Source: Sulfurovum sp. | GTDB lineage: Bacteria > Campylobacterota > Campylobacteria > Campylobacterales > Sulfurovaceae | DNA length: 64,000 nt | Assembly: GCA_026990595.1 (NCBI GenBank) | Contig: JALXCZ010000052.1 | Location: forward strand, 30,738-94,737 | Direction: 5' to 3' | Shown: piece by piece, positions 1 through 8,834 of the stretch | Position numbering within the stretch: the stretch's first letter is position 1 | Layout: each line of letters opens with the position of its first letter | Notes under the pieces: model-generated | Databases searched by the model: none | Seen by the model: the letters and a program-made list of their open reading frames with translations, nothing else | Told to the model about the DNA's origin: nothing | Program-made: the position numbers and the translations under genes

Positions 1-864
1 CGTTTAGAGGAGGATATAAAACAAACACGGAATGCCTCAAGTAAACGTTTTGATCCGGTCATAACCCAAAGCAGAAAAAAGATCAAAGTCTTAGCCAATG
101 TTACGGATGTCAACTCCGCTACCTTAGCAAAAGAAGAAGGTGCAGAGGGCATAGGGCTTCTACGAACAGAATTTCTTTTTAAAGAAGAAAAGCCTACCTT
201 AGAAGAACAGACAGATGCCTATGAGAAGATCTTTTCTCATTTTGATGAAATCACCGTACGTACACTCGATGTAGGAGGAGACAAAGCACTACCTTACATT
301 GACCTGCCCAAAGAGAATAATCCCTTTTTGGGTATACGCGGTATACGCCTTTTCCAAACCCATCCGCAGATCATGGAGGAACAACTCCATGCTATTTTTA
401 AAGCTTCAAACAACAGGTTCCTAAAGGTCATGTTCCCCATGGTTAGTACAGTCAAAGAATTCAATGAAGCAAAAACATTTGCCAAAAAAGTCGCACAAAA
501 ATATCAACTCAACATTGAGCATATTCAATTTGGCATTATGATAGAGGTACCCTCCGTACTCTTTTTGTTGGACGCGTTCAATGAAATAGTAGATTTTTAC
601 TCCATCGGTACAAATGATCTTGCCCAGTATCTTTTTGCCATAGAGAGAACACACCCTACACTTTATATAGAGGAAAACTCCTCTGTACTGTTTGATGCCA
701 TTGAAACCATTGTCAAAAAAGCGGATAAACCAGTCAGTATCTGCGGAGAGTTGGCAGGAAAAAGTAATGCGATCCCCCAACTTTTGGATCTTGGGATCAC
801 CACACTCAGCGTTTCACCCAAACAGATAGCCCAAACAAAAGAGGAGATACGAAATCATGTTTAA
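1..864 (+). CDS. ptsI: PTS phosphoenolpyruvate-protein phosphotransferase (enzyme I), C-terminal part
   Basis: Enzyme I takes phosphate from phosphoenolpyruvate and passes it to HPr in the cytoplasm. The frame is open from base 1, so the N-terminal (HPr-binding, phospho-His) part lies outside the window; the listed ORF starting at 328 is only an internal Met. The visible 287 residues are the PEP-binding TIM barrel: GIGLLRTEFLF early, then IRLFQTHP, SIGTNDLAQY and the cysteine motif SICGELAG near the end, all standard for the family. The stop overlaps the start of the EIIBC gene by 8 bases, which implies translational coupling. Whether HPr or EIIA is fused to the missing N-terminus cannot be seen. 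Family assignment is secure. Confidence 0.95.
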   Translation, partial: RLEEDIKQTRNASSKRFDPVITQSRKKIKVLANVTDVNSATLAKEEGAEGIGLLRTEFLFKEEKPTLEEQTDAYEKIFSHFDEITVRTLDVGGDKALPYIDLPKENNPFLGIRGIRLFQTHPQIMEEQLHAIFKASNNRFLKVMFPMVSTVKEFNEAKTFAKKVAQKYQLNIEHIQFGIMIEVPSVLFLLDAFNEIVDFYSIGTNDLAQYLFAIERTHPTLYIEENSSVLFDAIETIVKKADKPVSICGELAGKSNAIPQLLDLGITTLSVSPKQIAQTKEEIRNHV

Positions 865-2245
865 CCTGCTACAAAAGATCGGTAAAGCACTTATGACCCC
901 TATTGCTGTACTACCAGTTGCCGCACTATTGCTTCGTCTAGGATTTGGAGACATTTTTGATGGAGAGGTGGCACTCATCATGAAGAGTGCAGGGGATGCC
1001 ATATTTTCAAATCTTGACTTGCTCTTTGGTATCGGCATCGCTTACGGACTTGCCAAGAACAATGATGGAGCAGCCGCTTTAAGCGGAGCGATCGGTGTAC
1101 TCATTGCAAAAGCTGTTTACACCGGTATTGACAAAAATGTCAATATGGGTGTATTTGTGGGTATTATTATCGGGGTACTTGCAGGATTGCTTTATAATCG
1201 CTTTCATGCTATTAAACTACCTGAATTTTTAGGCTTTTTTGGAGGGAAAAGATTTGTACCTATTGTCACTGCCCTTTCTGCCATTCTTGTAGGCGTACTG
1301 GCAGGCTATTTCTGGCACTATGCACAAGGCGCCATTGATGCTTTTTCCAATATGATCATAGGACTGGGTGAAGTAGGAACATTTATCTACGGTACCCTCA
1401 ATCGTCTGCTTATTCCCCTTGGACTGCATCATATACTGAACTCAGTATTTTGGTTCCAACTGGGTGAATATACCCATATCAAAGATGGTGTGGAAGTCGT
1501 GGCGAACGGTGACCTGCACCGTTTCTTTGCCGGAGATAAAACTGCGGGAGTCTATATGTCAGGTTTCTATGTAGTCATGATGTTCGGTCTTCCTGCCATG
1601 GCATATGCCATCTACCTCAATACACCCAAAAACTATCGTAAAAAAGCCGGTGCCATTTTGCTGGGAGTAGCCTTTACTTCGTTTTTGACCGGTATCACCG
1701 AACCGTTGGAATTTCTCTTTTTATTTGTTGCACCACTGCTCTTTGCACTGCATGCTGTACTTACAGGATTAGCACTGGCAGCTGCACAAATGTTGAATAT
1801 ACATGCCGGTTTTGGATTTTCTGCAGGATTTATTGACTATATCATCAACTATAAATTAGCCACGAATCCACTACTTATTTTACCCCTTGGGGCTGTTTTT
1901 TCACTGCTCTATTTTTTCCTGAGTTACTACACCATCAAAATATTCAAACTCAAAATACTCGAAACTGAACTACAGGAAGACACAACGGCTTCTGATCCTT
2001 CAGATGAAATATTGGCTTTTATAGAAGCGCTTGGCGGTAAAAAGAATATTCTTGATACCGATGCCTGTATTACCAGACTGCGTATGCATGTGAAGCAGAA
2101 TGATCATTTGAAAGAATCCGATTTTACCAGTTTGGGAGCCAAAGGAGTGATCCGTCCGGACAAAAATACCATTCAGATCGTACTTGGTGCCAAAGCTGAA
2201 AAAATTGCAGAAGGTATCAAGGAGACTCTAAAAAATCCTCTTTAA
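857..2245 (+). CDS. PTS transporter, EIIC-EIIB fusion, probably N-acetylglucosamine/glucose type
   Basis: This is an inner-membrane sugar permease that phosphorylates its substrate during import. Residues 1 to about 370 are a polytopic EIIC domain with the family signature GITEPLEFLF. The C-terminal about 80 residues are an EIIB domain with the phospho-cysteine motif ACITRLRMHV (Cys about 404). There is no EIIA domain at the end; a separate crr-like EIIA lies at 5.7-6.2 kb next to nagA. That pairing, with the glucose/GlcNAc-type sequence, suggests N-acetylglucosamine as substrate (inference; glucose or glucosamine are possible). It overlaps ptsI by 8 bases. Length 462 residues is normal for a GlcNAc-type EIICB without EIIA. 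Confidence 0.88.
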   Translation: MFNLLQKIGKALMTPIAVLPVAALLLRLGFGDIFDGEVALIMKSAGDAIFSNLDLLFGIGIAYGLAKNNDGAAALSGAIGVLIAKAVYTGIDKNVNMGVFVGIIIGVLAGLLYNRFHAIKLPEFLGFFGGKRFVPIVTALSAILVGVLAGYFWHYAQGAIDAFSNMIIGLGEVGTFIYGTLNRLLIPLGLHHILNSVFWFQLGEYTHIKDGVEVVANGDLHRFFAGDKTAGVYMSGFYVVMMFGLPAMAYAIYLNTPKNYRKKAGAILLGVAFTSFLTGITEPLEFLFLFVAPLLFALHAVLTGLALAAAQMLNIHAGFGFSAGFIDYIINYKLATNPLLILPLGAVFSLLYFFLSYYTIKIFKLKILETELQEDTTASDPSDEILAFIEALGGKKNILDTDACITRLRMHVKQNDHLKESDFTSLGAKGVIRPDKNTIQIVLGAKAEKIAEGIKETLKNPL

Positions 2246-2259
2246 GACATCTCCTGGCT

Positions 2260-2670
2260 TTATCGATGACAAGGTGAATTATCTATTGTATACTTACTTT
2301 TAGACAACCCGCCTTTATCTGTAACTGTTGTAAAGACATCATAGGTATTCCCTACCATAAGGACTGTACTTACTTTTGCCCCATCCTCATCAATAGAGTC
2401 ATGAATGAGCCGTACCTGATCTCCGTTTTTTACTTTACTCTCTTCTCTGCCCATATAGACACCGTTGAGCATATAGCCGCCCATACCTTTTAACTGTAAT
2501 CTTTCATCTTTCTTTAATCCGTGAAGCGTAACAAGATTTGATTCAACGGTCTCTTTACCCTTTACTGTATTGTCTTTAAAACAAAACTGTTCTGCTTCTA
2601 TACTTGCATATATATGTGTAGTGAATAATAGTATAAATAAGCTACCTAATATTATGTTAATGTGTTTCAT
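2260..2670 (-). CDS. Small exported protein of unknown function
   Basis: 136 residues. The first about 22 are a clear Sec signal peptide (KHINIILGSLFILLFTTHIYA, cut after YASI or so), so the mature protein should be periplasmic. The rest is hydrophilic, with two cysteines (one near the start of the mature part, one in the last four residues) that could form a disulfide, and a beta-rich look suggestive of an SH3-like fold (speculative). It converges on the EIIBC gene with a 14-base gap and is divergent from the lipoprotein gene at 2831. I do not recognise the family. Confidence 0.7.
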   Translation of the reverse strand: MKHINIILGSLFILLFTTHIYASIEAEQFCFKDNTVKGKETVESNLVTLHGLKKDERLQLKGMGGYMLNGVYMGREESKVKNGDQVRLIHDSIDEDGAKVSTVLMVGNTYDVFTTVTDKGGLSKSKYTIDNSPCHR

Positions 2671-2830
2671 TTTTATTTCTCCTATCTATTTGAAATGAAT
2701 TTGAATTATAATTTATGATCATTACCATAATGTTAACTTATGAATTATGCATTCTCTTACCTTGATATATTAATAAATAATTGCTATACTCATATACAGA
2801 TTTAACAAAACATAAAAAGGCTCATACTGT

Positions 2831-3871
2831 ATGCAAAAAATTCTGTTGCTATTATTCTTTTTTTTACTGAATGGTTGCTCTTTAAATAGTATTTTAGCCC
2901 TTAATGAAGTAGATAAGTCACAAGTTGTCAAATACTCTCCTTATGTTAAACACTATAGAGCCTACCTTACAAGAAGCAACCTAAAACCTATTAAAAATGG
3001 TAAAAAGTATCTTTATTTTTATAATAAAAAAGAGAAAGATCTTTCCATCCTTGTCCATCGCAGGAACCAATACATACTCTACAGTCTTTACCATCCTAAA
3101 AAAAGAGCTATTGTTTTCAATACAACACGAAGGACAAGATATCGTCATATTGCAAGAAAGTTAAGACACAAACATTATCTCCCAACTTCATGTACTCACA
3201 TAGCCTGTATCCCTCATGTGGCTTTACGACGATATAAAGGTATTAAAACACTCCGCATAGAAGTAAAAGATTACCGCCGGCTTCAAAATATGTATAAAAA
3301 AGCAATTCGCACCTATAATGCAAAAGAGATAAGATCTATTCGGGTAAAACTACCCAAGCCATTGATATCTGCCTATTTTAACCGTTATGAGAAACGCGCA
3401 AAAACACAAAAACAGTTAGAGCAGCTGCAGATCATAGCAACCAAGCTGCAATTGCCTTCTGCAAAAAGCATTGCAAAAAAAATAAAAAAAGATACAGCAA
3501 AAGAGAAAAAAGAAGAAACAAAGAAGGTCATCAAGAAGAAGGGTGCAGAAACTCCTCCAAAAGAGGAAATTAAAGTAGTTGAAGTAGTTATAGAAAAACC
3601 TAAGAAAATAACGAAACCCTATTATTACTACTTAGGAAATGCCTCCTATGGCGAACTGAACAGTTATCTTTCCAATGGTGAGGCGAGGAATGACCTTACC
3701 TATAATCAGTATAATGCATTACAAAAAAGACGCGACATACTCAAAGAAGAAAAACTTTTACAGGACGGTTCTCTTGAAGAGCTGATCGCTGCCTATAAAA
3801 AGAATAAAGATCCAAGATACAAAACAAGGATCATGCGACTCATGAAAGAAGTTCAGGAGAATAAAAAGTAG
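2831..3871 (+). CDS. Lipoprotein with lysine-rich linker, unknown function
   Basis: 346 residues. The N-terminus has a lipoprotein signal with lipobox LLNGC (Cys about 16), so the protein should be lipid-anchored. Residues about 30-190 are rich in Tyr, Arg and Lys. Residues about 210-260 form a low-complexity Lys/Glu linker. The last about 80 residues form a small helical-looking segment starting YYYYLGNASYGELN. The gene ends at the base before the stop of the histidine kinase gene on the other strand, so the two converge without spacer. No known domain recognised; a role in the envelope is likely only because of the anchor. Confidence 0.7.
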   Translation: MQKILLLLFFFLLNGCSLNSILALNEVDKSQVVKYSPYVKHYRAYLTRSNLKPIKNGKKYLYFYNKKEKDLSILVHRRNQYILYSLYHPKKRAIVFNTTRRTRYRHIARKLRHKHYLPTSCTHIACIPHVALRRYKGIKTLRIEVKDYRRLQNMYKKAIRTYNAKEIRSIRVKLPKPLISAYFNRYEKRAKTQKQLEQLQIIATKLQLPSAKSIAKKIKKDTAKEKKEETKKVIKKKGAETPPKEEIKVVEVVIEKPKKITKPYYYYLGNASYGELNSYLSNGEARNDLTYNQYNALQKRRDILKEEKLLQDGSLEELIAAYKKNKDPRYKTRIMRLMKEVQENKK

Positions 3872-4921
3872 TTATTCAATGATCTTTGTAAGATTTAATA
3901 TGATTGTTGTACCTTTGGTTTCTTTACTTTTTATTTTTAGAGGTATATGCAGTTCATCACACAGCTTTTTAACAATATGTAATCCTATTCCAATGCCTCT
4001 ATCCTGTTCTTTGTAGTATCTGTTAAATACTTTTGAAGGATTTTTGATCCCTTTTCCTGTATCTCGAATAGAAAGTTTCTCTCCTTCCATTGTAATGAAT
4101 ACATGACCGTTGGAAATATTGTATTTGCCTGCATTACTCAAGAGATTGTCCAAGATGCGCGTCAGTGCATCTTTGTTGGTTTGCAGTATTATTTTGTCTA
4201 AAGATATTTTATAGTCAACATCCGGATAGAGTATCCTAAAATAATTAACACGGTTTTCTACCAACTCTTTCAAATTAAAAGCTTCTGACTGCGTGGGAAT
4301 TCCTTTTAAAAATATCTGAAGATTGTCTTGTAATGACAATATCGTTTCAATATTGTTTTCAAGTCTTTGGATCTTTTGATTGTCACCTATTTCTCTTTTA
4401 AACAGCTTTAAATTGATACGCATAGAGCTGATAGGCGTATTGAAATCATGTAGAATATCTTTTACAAATTCTTCATTGAGACGAAGTGCCTTTCGAAGAG
4501 GCATAATGGCATACAGAGCAAACAAGAAAGAGACAAGTGCTGCAAAAAGGGAGTAGAAGAGAAACTTACTGTATATCTCCTCTTTAAGGTTTTCAACTCT
4601 TGGGAGATAACTTGTTTTAGGATACGTCACTTCCATAAGAAATTTCTTAACTGTAGGAACTTTAAAGTAACTGTAAAAGTCTTTACTGTTCTGATAAAGA
4701 ATATTCTCCTCTTTATCTTCAGCTTTTTCCACAAAGTCTGTTTTTAGTCCTTCACATTGTAAGGTATAGGCACAGAGCTTCATTTCTATTTGTATTTTCT
4801 CTTTTATTTCAGCCTTTTTTTCTTGAAATTCATGCCAAAAATTAATTGCTAGCAGTACTTCCAAAAGAATTAAGAAAATCAAAAAACTTTTAAGAAGTGA
4901 TTCTAACTCATATGTTTTCAA
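3872..4921 (-). CDS. Membrane sensor histidine kinase
   Basis: 349 residues. A transmembrane helix lies at about 11-27, then a periplasmic sensor region to about 125, and a second helix at about 125-142. The HisKA box is ILHDFNTPISS, with the phospho-accepting His about 159. The ATPase domain shows the N box NLLSNAGKYN, the G1 box RDTGKGI and the G2 box GIGIGLHIVKKL. It starts inside the end of the response regulator gene (14-base overlap), so the pair is one operon and almost certainly cognate. The sensor region is short and carries no recognised domain, so the stimulus is unknown. The PTS genes on both sides make a link to sugar uptake possible but unproven. Confidence 0.92.
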   Translation of the reverse strand: MKTYELESLLKSFLIFLILLEVLLAINFWHEFQEKKAEIKEKIQIEMKLCAYTLQCEGLKTDFVEKAEDKEENILYQNSKDFYSYFKVPTVKKFLMEVTYPKTSYLPRVENLKEEIYSKFLFYSLFAALVSFLFALYAIMPLRKALRLNEEFVKDILHDFNTPISSMRINLKLFKREIGDNQKIQRLENNIETILSLQDNLQIFLKGIPTQSEAFNLKELVENRVNYFRILYPDVDYKISLDKIILQTNKDALTRILDNLLSNAGKYNISNGHVFITMEGEKLSIRDTGKGIKNPSKVFNRYYKEQDRGIGIGLHIVKKLCDELHIPLKIKSKETKGTTIILNLTKIIE

Positions 4922-5540
4922 TCATATACCCTTGCCCTCTGATATTTTTTATCTCTATACCCAATTTATTTTTCAGTTTTGCAAGATTGACCCTTAAAGC
5001 ATTTGCACTGGGCTGCTCTAGAAAGTCCATAAGTGTATAACTGTCAACAATCTTATTTTGCTGTACCATCAATGCATGAAAAATATTTTGCTGTACTTCA
5101 CCCAAACCGATAGTCTGTGACTCTTTTTGCAATACTTTTGTAATAGGATTGTAACATATATCTTTGTAGTAAAGAAGTGTATCTTCCTGTTGGTATTTAC
5201 TTTTGATGCGTATCACAAGTTCCTCCGGATCAAAAGGTTTCTTGACATAATCCTCTGCTCCTAATTCAAATCCTTTTGAAATGGAGTTTATATCTGTCAG
5301 TGCAGTAATATAGATAGCCGGCGTTTCATCCCCTGCCTCTTTGAGAGAAGAGAGTACATCAAAACCATTAATTTCCGGAACATTGACATCTAAAATATAA
5401 AGATCATAGCTTTTTTTAAATGTCAGATCAAAAACATCAGGACCCCGATGTGCTACATCTACACAATAACCCTCAAGTTCTAAAAATTCTTTAAGAGAAT
5501 CACACAGTATCTGGTCGTCTTCAAGTAATAGTATTTTCAT
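4908..5540 (-). CDS. Response regulator, OmpR/PhoB-like
   Basis: An N-terminal receiver domain begins MKILLLEDDQ, with the phospho-acceptor Asp in YILDVNVPEING and the conserved Lys in YVKKPFDPEEL. The C-terminal winged-helix DNA-binding domain (about 125-210) is of the OmpR kind but compact. The ORF track starts at 5573 (MLMVPMYTKYMM...); I prefer the Met at 5540 because receiver domains begin almost at once and the extra residues match nothing. It is the first gene of the two-gene operon with the sensor kinase at 3872. Targets are unknown. Confidence 0.9.
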   Translation of the reverse strand: MKILLLEDDQILCDSLKEFLELEGYCVDVAHRGPDVFDLTFKKSYDLYILDVNVPEINGFDVLSSLKEAGDETPAIYITALTDINSISKGFELGAEDYVKKPFDPEELVIRIKSKYQQEDTLLYYKDICYNPITKVLQKESQTIGLGEVQQNIFHALMVQQNKIVDSYTLMDFLEQPSANALRVNLAKLKNKLGIEIKNIRGQGYMIENI

Positions 5541-5591
5541 CATATATTTAGTATACATAGGAACCATTAACAAAGTGTTACCTATGTCTGT

Positions 5592-5690
5592 CTACTTCTT
5601 TTTTTTAGGTGCTTTTAGTACAATGAAGAATACAACTAATATGATTGCATACACGATATAATAGTATATATTGTCATTTTGTGGCATCAT
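5592..5690 (-). CDS. 32-residue single-pass membrane peptide behind crr
   Basis: This ORF is too short for the ORF track. It begins MMPQNDNIYYYIV, continues as a strongly hydrophobic helix (about residues 9-25, AIILVVFFIVL) and ends with a basic tail APKKKK. The start ATG overlaps the TGA stop of crr (ATGA), and a GGAGG Shine-Dalgarno lies in the last codons of crr at good spacing, so translational coupling is expected. Topology by the positive-inside rule would be N-out, C-in. In context it could be an accessory of the PTS or another inner-membrane partner, but function is unknown. I saw no homologue from memory. Confidence 0.65.
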   Translation of the reverse strand: MMPQNDNIYYYIVYAIILVVFFIVLKAPKKKK

Positions 5691-6154
5691 TTTACCTCCA
5701 TGATCACATCACCGCTTTTAACGATCTTGAATTTTTTTTCTATCTGCTTTACATCACTGCTGTCTGAGATGATCACCGGTGTGATCGTATCTTTTGCCTT
5801 TTTTAGAGCCTCCATATCCACTTTTATGATCGCATCACCACAGGCAACTTGTTCTCCCTCTTTCACCAGACGTTCAAACCCTGCCCCGTTCAATGCTACT
5901 GTATCCAAACCTATATGTACCATTACTTCCAGGTCTTTATCACTTTTGATACTATAGGCATGATTTGTAGAGAATATCTTACTGACTTTTCCGCTAATAG
6001 GTGCAGTAAACACATTAGATAGCGGCTTTATAGCAACACCGTCTCCTACAAGTTTTTGTGAGAAAACCTCATCATCCACACGCTCTAAAGCAATCACTTC
6101 ACCATCAACCGGCGCTTTTATCTCCCGTACTTTTCTTTTTAAAAATCCGAACAT
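5687..6154 (-). CDS. crr: PTS glucose-type EIIA component
   Basis: 155 residues, the normal length of a free-standing EIIA-Glc. It carries phosphate from HPr to the EIIB domain. Two active-site histidines are visible: His65 in TNHAYSIKSD and the phosphorylated His80 in VMVHIGLDTV. The N-terminus, about 15 residues with FLKRK, resembles the amphipathic membrane-touching tail of E. coli Crr. The gene begins inside the end of nagA (16-base overlap), and its stop overlaps the start of a 32-aa peptide. The matching EIICB without EIIA is at 857-2245 on the other strand, so this is very likely its phosphate donor. Confidence 0.93.
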   Translation of the reverse strand: MFGFLKRKVREIKAPVDGEVIALERVDDEVFSQKLVGDGVAIKPLSNVFTAPISGKVSKIFSTNHAYSIKSDKDLEVMVHIGLDTVALNGAGFERLVKEGEQVACGDAIIKVDMEALKKAKDTITPVIISDSSDVKQIEKKFKIVKSGDVIMEVK

Positions 6155-7272
6155 TCGTATCTCCTCTTACCTGAAACTATGGTTGATATGATACTGAAAT
6201 CTTCATCAAAGATCACTATATCAGCATCATATCCAACTTTCAGTTCACCTTTTTTGACACCTAACTTTTGTGCCGGTATTTTTGTGACACTATTCATTAC
6301 TTCAACCAATGATATAGAAGTATGTTGTAACATATTTTTTAAAGCTTCATTCATTTTAAGAACAGAACCTGCGAGCGTACCATCTTCAAGTATTGCTTTC
6401 CCCTCTGAAACCAATACTTTCTGTCCACCAAGATCATAGCTACCGCATTTCATACAACCTGCACGCATAGCATCTGTAATCAATACAAGCTTCTCTTTTT
6501 TCATACGATAAACAAGATCCAGTACACTGGCATGGGTATGTACCAGATCTGCAATAATATCACAGGTCACATCACTGTCAAATACTGCCCCAACAATACC
6601 AGGTTTCCTGTGATGATAAGGGCTCATCGCATTGAACAGATGTGTAGCATGTGATACACCCCATTCAAAACTCTTTTTTGTCTCTTTGTAACTTGCCTCT
6701 GAGTGTCCTATACTCAGTATTATATGAGGATAATTTTTTGACAACTGCTTTACAAACGCTTCATTCCCCTCTATTTCAGGAGCCAAAGTGATCATTTTAA
6801 TCTCATTTATATATTTTTCTATCAATGATATATTTGGAGGTTGAATATACTTTTTATCCTGTGCACCATGTTTGGAAGCATTGATAAAAGGTCCCTCCAA
6901 ATGAATCCCCAGAATATGTGCTCCATTGACTCTGGAAATACTGTTTTGAATATTTTGTAAAGCATTGTCAATCTTTAAAGGAGACATTGTCATAGTAGTT
7001 GCCAAAAAAGAGGTTGTTCCCGTTTGCAGGATAGTTTGTGAAATGTTTTCCAGACTTTCATACGTTGCATCCATCACATCTGATCCGCCACTTCCATGAA
7101 TATGCAGATCTATAAACCCTGCACTGACGTAACTGCCTTTGGCATCAATCACCTCAATCTTGTCATGGTCTATACTATCCGATATTTCAATGATCTGTTC
7201 ATTAAAAAGAATATCCTTCCCTTCTATGATCGTATCGTTAAGGATCAATTTGGCATTCGTGATGCATTTCAT
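6139..7272 (-). CDS. nagA: N-acetylglucosamine-6-phosphate deacetylase
   Basis: NagA removes the acetyl group of GlcNAc-6-phosphate, the product of PTS import, giving glucosamine-6-phosphate. The amidohydrolase motifs are present in order: DLHIHG (metal-binding HxH), HLEGPFI (metal-binding Glu), SIGHSEA, ATHLFNAM and the catalytic Asp in LITDAM. At 377 residues it matches the family length. It lies 10 bases downstream of the acyl-CoA synthetase and overlaps crr, so nagA-crr-peptide form one unit, possibly read on from fadD. No nagB is in the window. The family is certain; the physiological substrate could be GlcNAc from chitin or recycled peptidoglycan. Confidence 0.93.
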   Translation of the reverse strand: MKCITNAKLILNDTIIEGKDILFNEQIIEISDSIDHDKIEVIDAKGSYVSAGFIDLHIHGSGGSDVMDATYESLENISQTILQTGTTSFLATTMTMSPLKIDNALQNIQNSISRVNGAHILGIHLEGPFINASKHGAQDKKYIQPPNISLIEKYINEIKMITLAPEIEGNEAFVKQLSKNYPHIILSIGHSEASYKETKKSFEWGVSHATHLFNAMSPYHHRKPGIVGAVFDSDVTCDIIADLVHTHASVLDLVYRMKKEKLVLITDAMRAGCMKCGSYDLGGQKVLVSEGKAILEDGTLAGSVLKMNEALKNMLQHTSISLVEVMNSVTKIPAQKLGVKKGELKVGYDADIVIFDEDFSIISTIVSGKRRYECSDF

Positions 7273-7282
7273 AGGTCACCCT

Positions 7283-8833
7283 TTAAGATGTTGCTTCACT
7301 TCTAAGTTTTTCTTTTAATACCCGTTTGAGTACTTTGCCTGTTGCATTCTTTGGAAGTTCACCAATTACGTGAATATGTTTAGGTATCTTATAATTTGCC
7401 AGATGTTCTCTCATATGTTTTTTTAACGCTGTCTCATCACAGTGATCAACATTATCTTCAAGTTCAACATAAACAATTGGTACTTCTCCACTCTTCTCAT
7501 CTGCAATACCGATGACCGCCGAAGCAGCAATACCATCAAAAGTATCGATCACTTCTTCTATCTCACGGGGATAGATATTGATCCCTTTTGAAATGATGAG
7601 ATCTTTTTTTCTATCCACAATAAAGAGAAATCCTTCATCATCCATATATCCCATATCACCGGTAAGAAGCCATTCATTGACGATCGTCTCATCTGTCGCT
7701 TCAGGACGGCCAAGGTAGCCCTGCATCACATTATCACCTTTGACAATAATATCACCTATAGCACCTCTTGGAAGCTCTTCAAGATTTTCATCCACAATCT
7801 TCATTGCATAACCATAGAGTGCCGTTCCGACAGATCCCACTTTTTGTTTTTTAAAGGTATTCATACATACTGCCGGGCTAGCTTCACTCAAACCATATCC
7901 TTCAAGCAATGTGGCTCTTTTAAACTTATTTGCCATGGCATCAAGTGTTTTAGGCTGTAACGGAGCAGCTCCTGAAATGAATGCACGAATACGGTTGAAC
8001 CACATGAAATACCACGGCAGTTTTGCTTTTGCCAGAGCATTATAAACATCCGGTATACCGAAAAAGACCGTAACCCGTTTTTTCAGTACCTGTTTGAAAA
8101 TATTTGAAAACGGTTTAAGCGATTTGATGATTACAATACTTCCACCAACATATAGTGGTAACATCACCCCTATGGAGAAGGTAAAAGAATGGAACATAGG
8201 TAAAAAGACGATGGCTCTGTCTTTTGCCTTTACATTAATGGTTCTTCGTCCAGAATCTGCATTGGAGAGGATATTCCTGTTGCTTAGCATTGCCCCTTTG
8301 GGTTTTCCTGTCGTTCCTGAGGTATATACGATCACTGCTGTATCTTCAAGTCCTCTTTTTACAGCAGGAGTACTGTTTTGTGACTGTAATGCTTTATTAA
8401 AATGTAAATGCTTCTCACCAACAGCAGCCTCTTCCCCTTCCCATAAAATAAAGTCACAAAGTTGACTTGCCCTTGAATTGTTAACTACCTTATCATGTAT
8501 TGAAGAAGCTACCAATACAGAGCTTCCACTGTCTTCAAGAATATAACTAAGCTCTTCTTCTTTTAAAAAAGTATTGACAGGTACAAGGATCGCACCCAGT
8601 TTGGACACAGCAAATATCATATAGATAAACTCTGGAGAATTGCGTAAAAAGAGTGCGACCCTGTCACCCTCCTTTACCCCTTTTTCAGTCAAAAAACCTG
8701 CTAACCTATCTACTGTTTGAAGTATCTCACGATAGGTGATCTTTTCATCATCTACAAAAAGTGCTGTTTTCTTTTTACGTTTCTTGGCATGAAAGCTTAT
8801 AAGTTCATAAAAATTATTGAATGTATACTCCAT
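7283..8833 (-). CDS. Long-chain fatty-acid/acyl-CoA synthetase (AMP-forming)
   Basis: 516 residues. This adenylating enzyme activates a carboxylic acid to acyl-AMP and then acyl-CoA. Visible core motifs: P-loop YTSGTTGKPKGAMLS (about 170), YGLSEASP, GDMGYMDDEGF, the hinge DRKKDLI and the C-terminal lysine in PKNATGKVLKR. It lies 1 base downstream of a FadL-type outer-membrane porin, and a lipase-like lipoprotein follows upstream, so fatty-acid activation coupled to uptake (FadD-like vectorial acylation) is the likely role. Chain length cannot be read from the sequence. Beta-oxidation genes are not in the window. Confidence 0.88.
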   Translation of the reverse strand: MEYTFNNFYELISFHAKKRKKKTALFVDDEKITYREILQTVDRLAGFLTEKGVKEGDRVALFLRNSPEFIYMIFAVSKLGAILVPVNTFLKEEELSYILEDSGSSVLVASSIHDKVVNNSRASQLCDFILWEGEEAAVGEKHLHFNKALQSQNSTPAVKRGLEDTAVIVYTSGTTGKPKGAMLSNRNILSNADSGRRTINVKAKDRAIVFLPMFHSFTFSIGVMLPLYVGGSIVIIKSLKPFSNIFKQVLKKRVTVFFGIPDVYNALAKAKLPWYFMWFNRIRAFISGAAPLQPKTLDAMANKFKRATLLEGYGLSEASPAVCMNTFKKQKVGSVGTALYGYAMKIVDENLEELPRGAIGDIIVKGDNVMQGYLGRPEATDETIVNEWLLTGDMGYMDDEGFLFIVDRKKDLIISKGINIYPREIEEVIDTFDGIAASAVIGIADEKSGEVPIVYVELEDNVDHCDETALKKHMREHLANYKIPKHIHVIGELPKNATGKVLKRVLKEKLRSEATS

Positions 8834-8834
8834 T

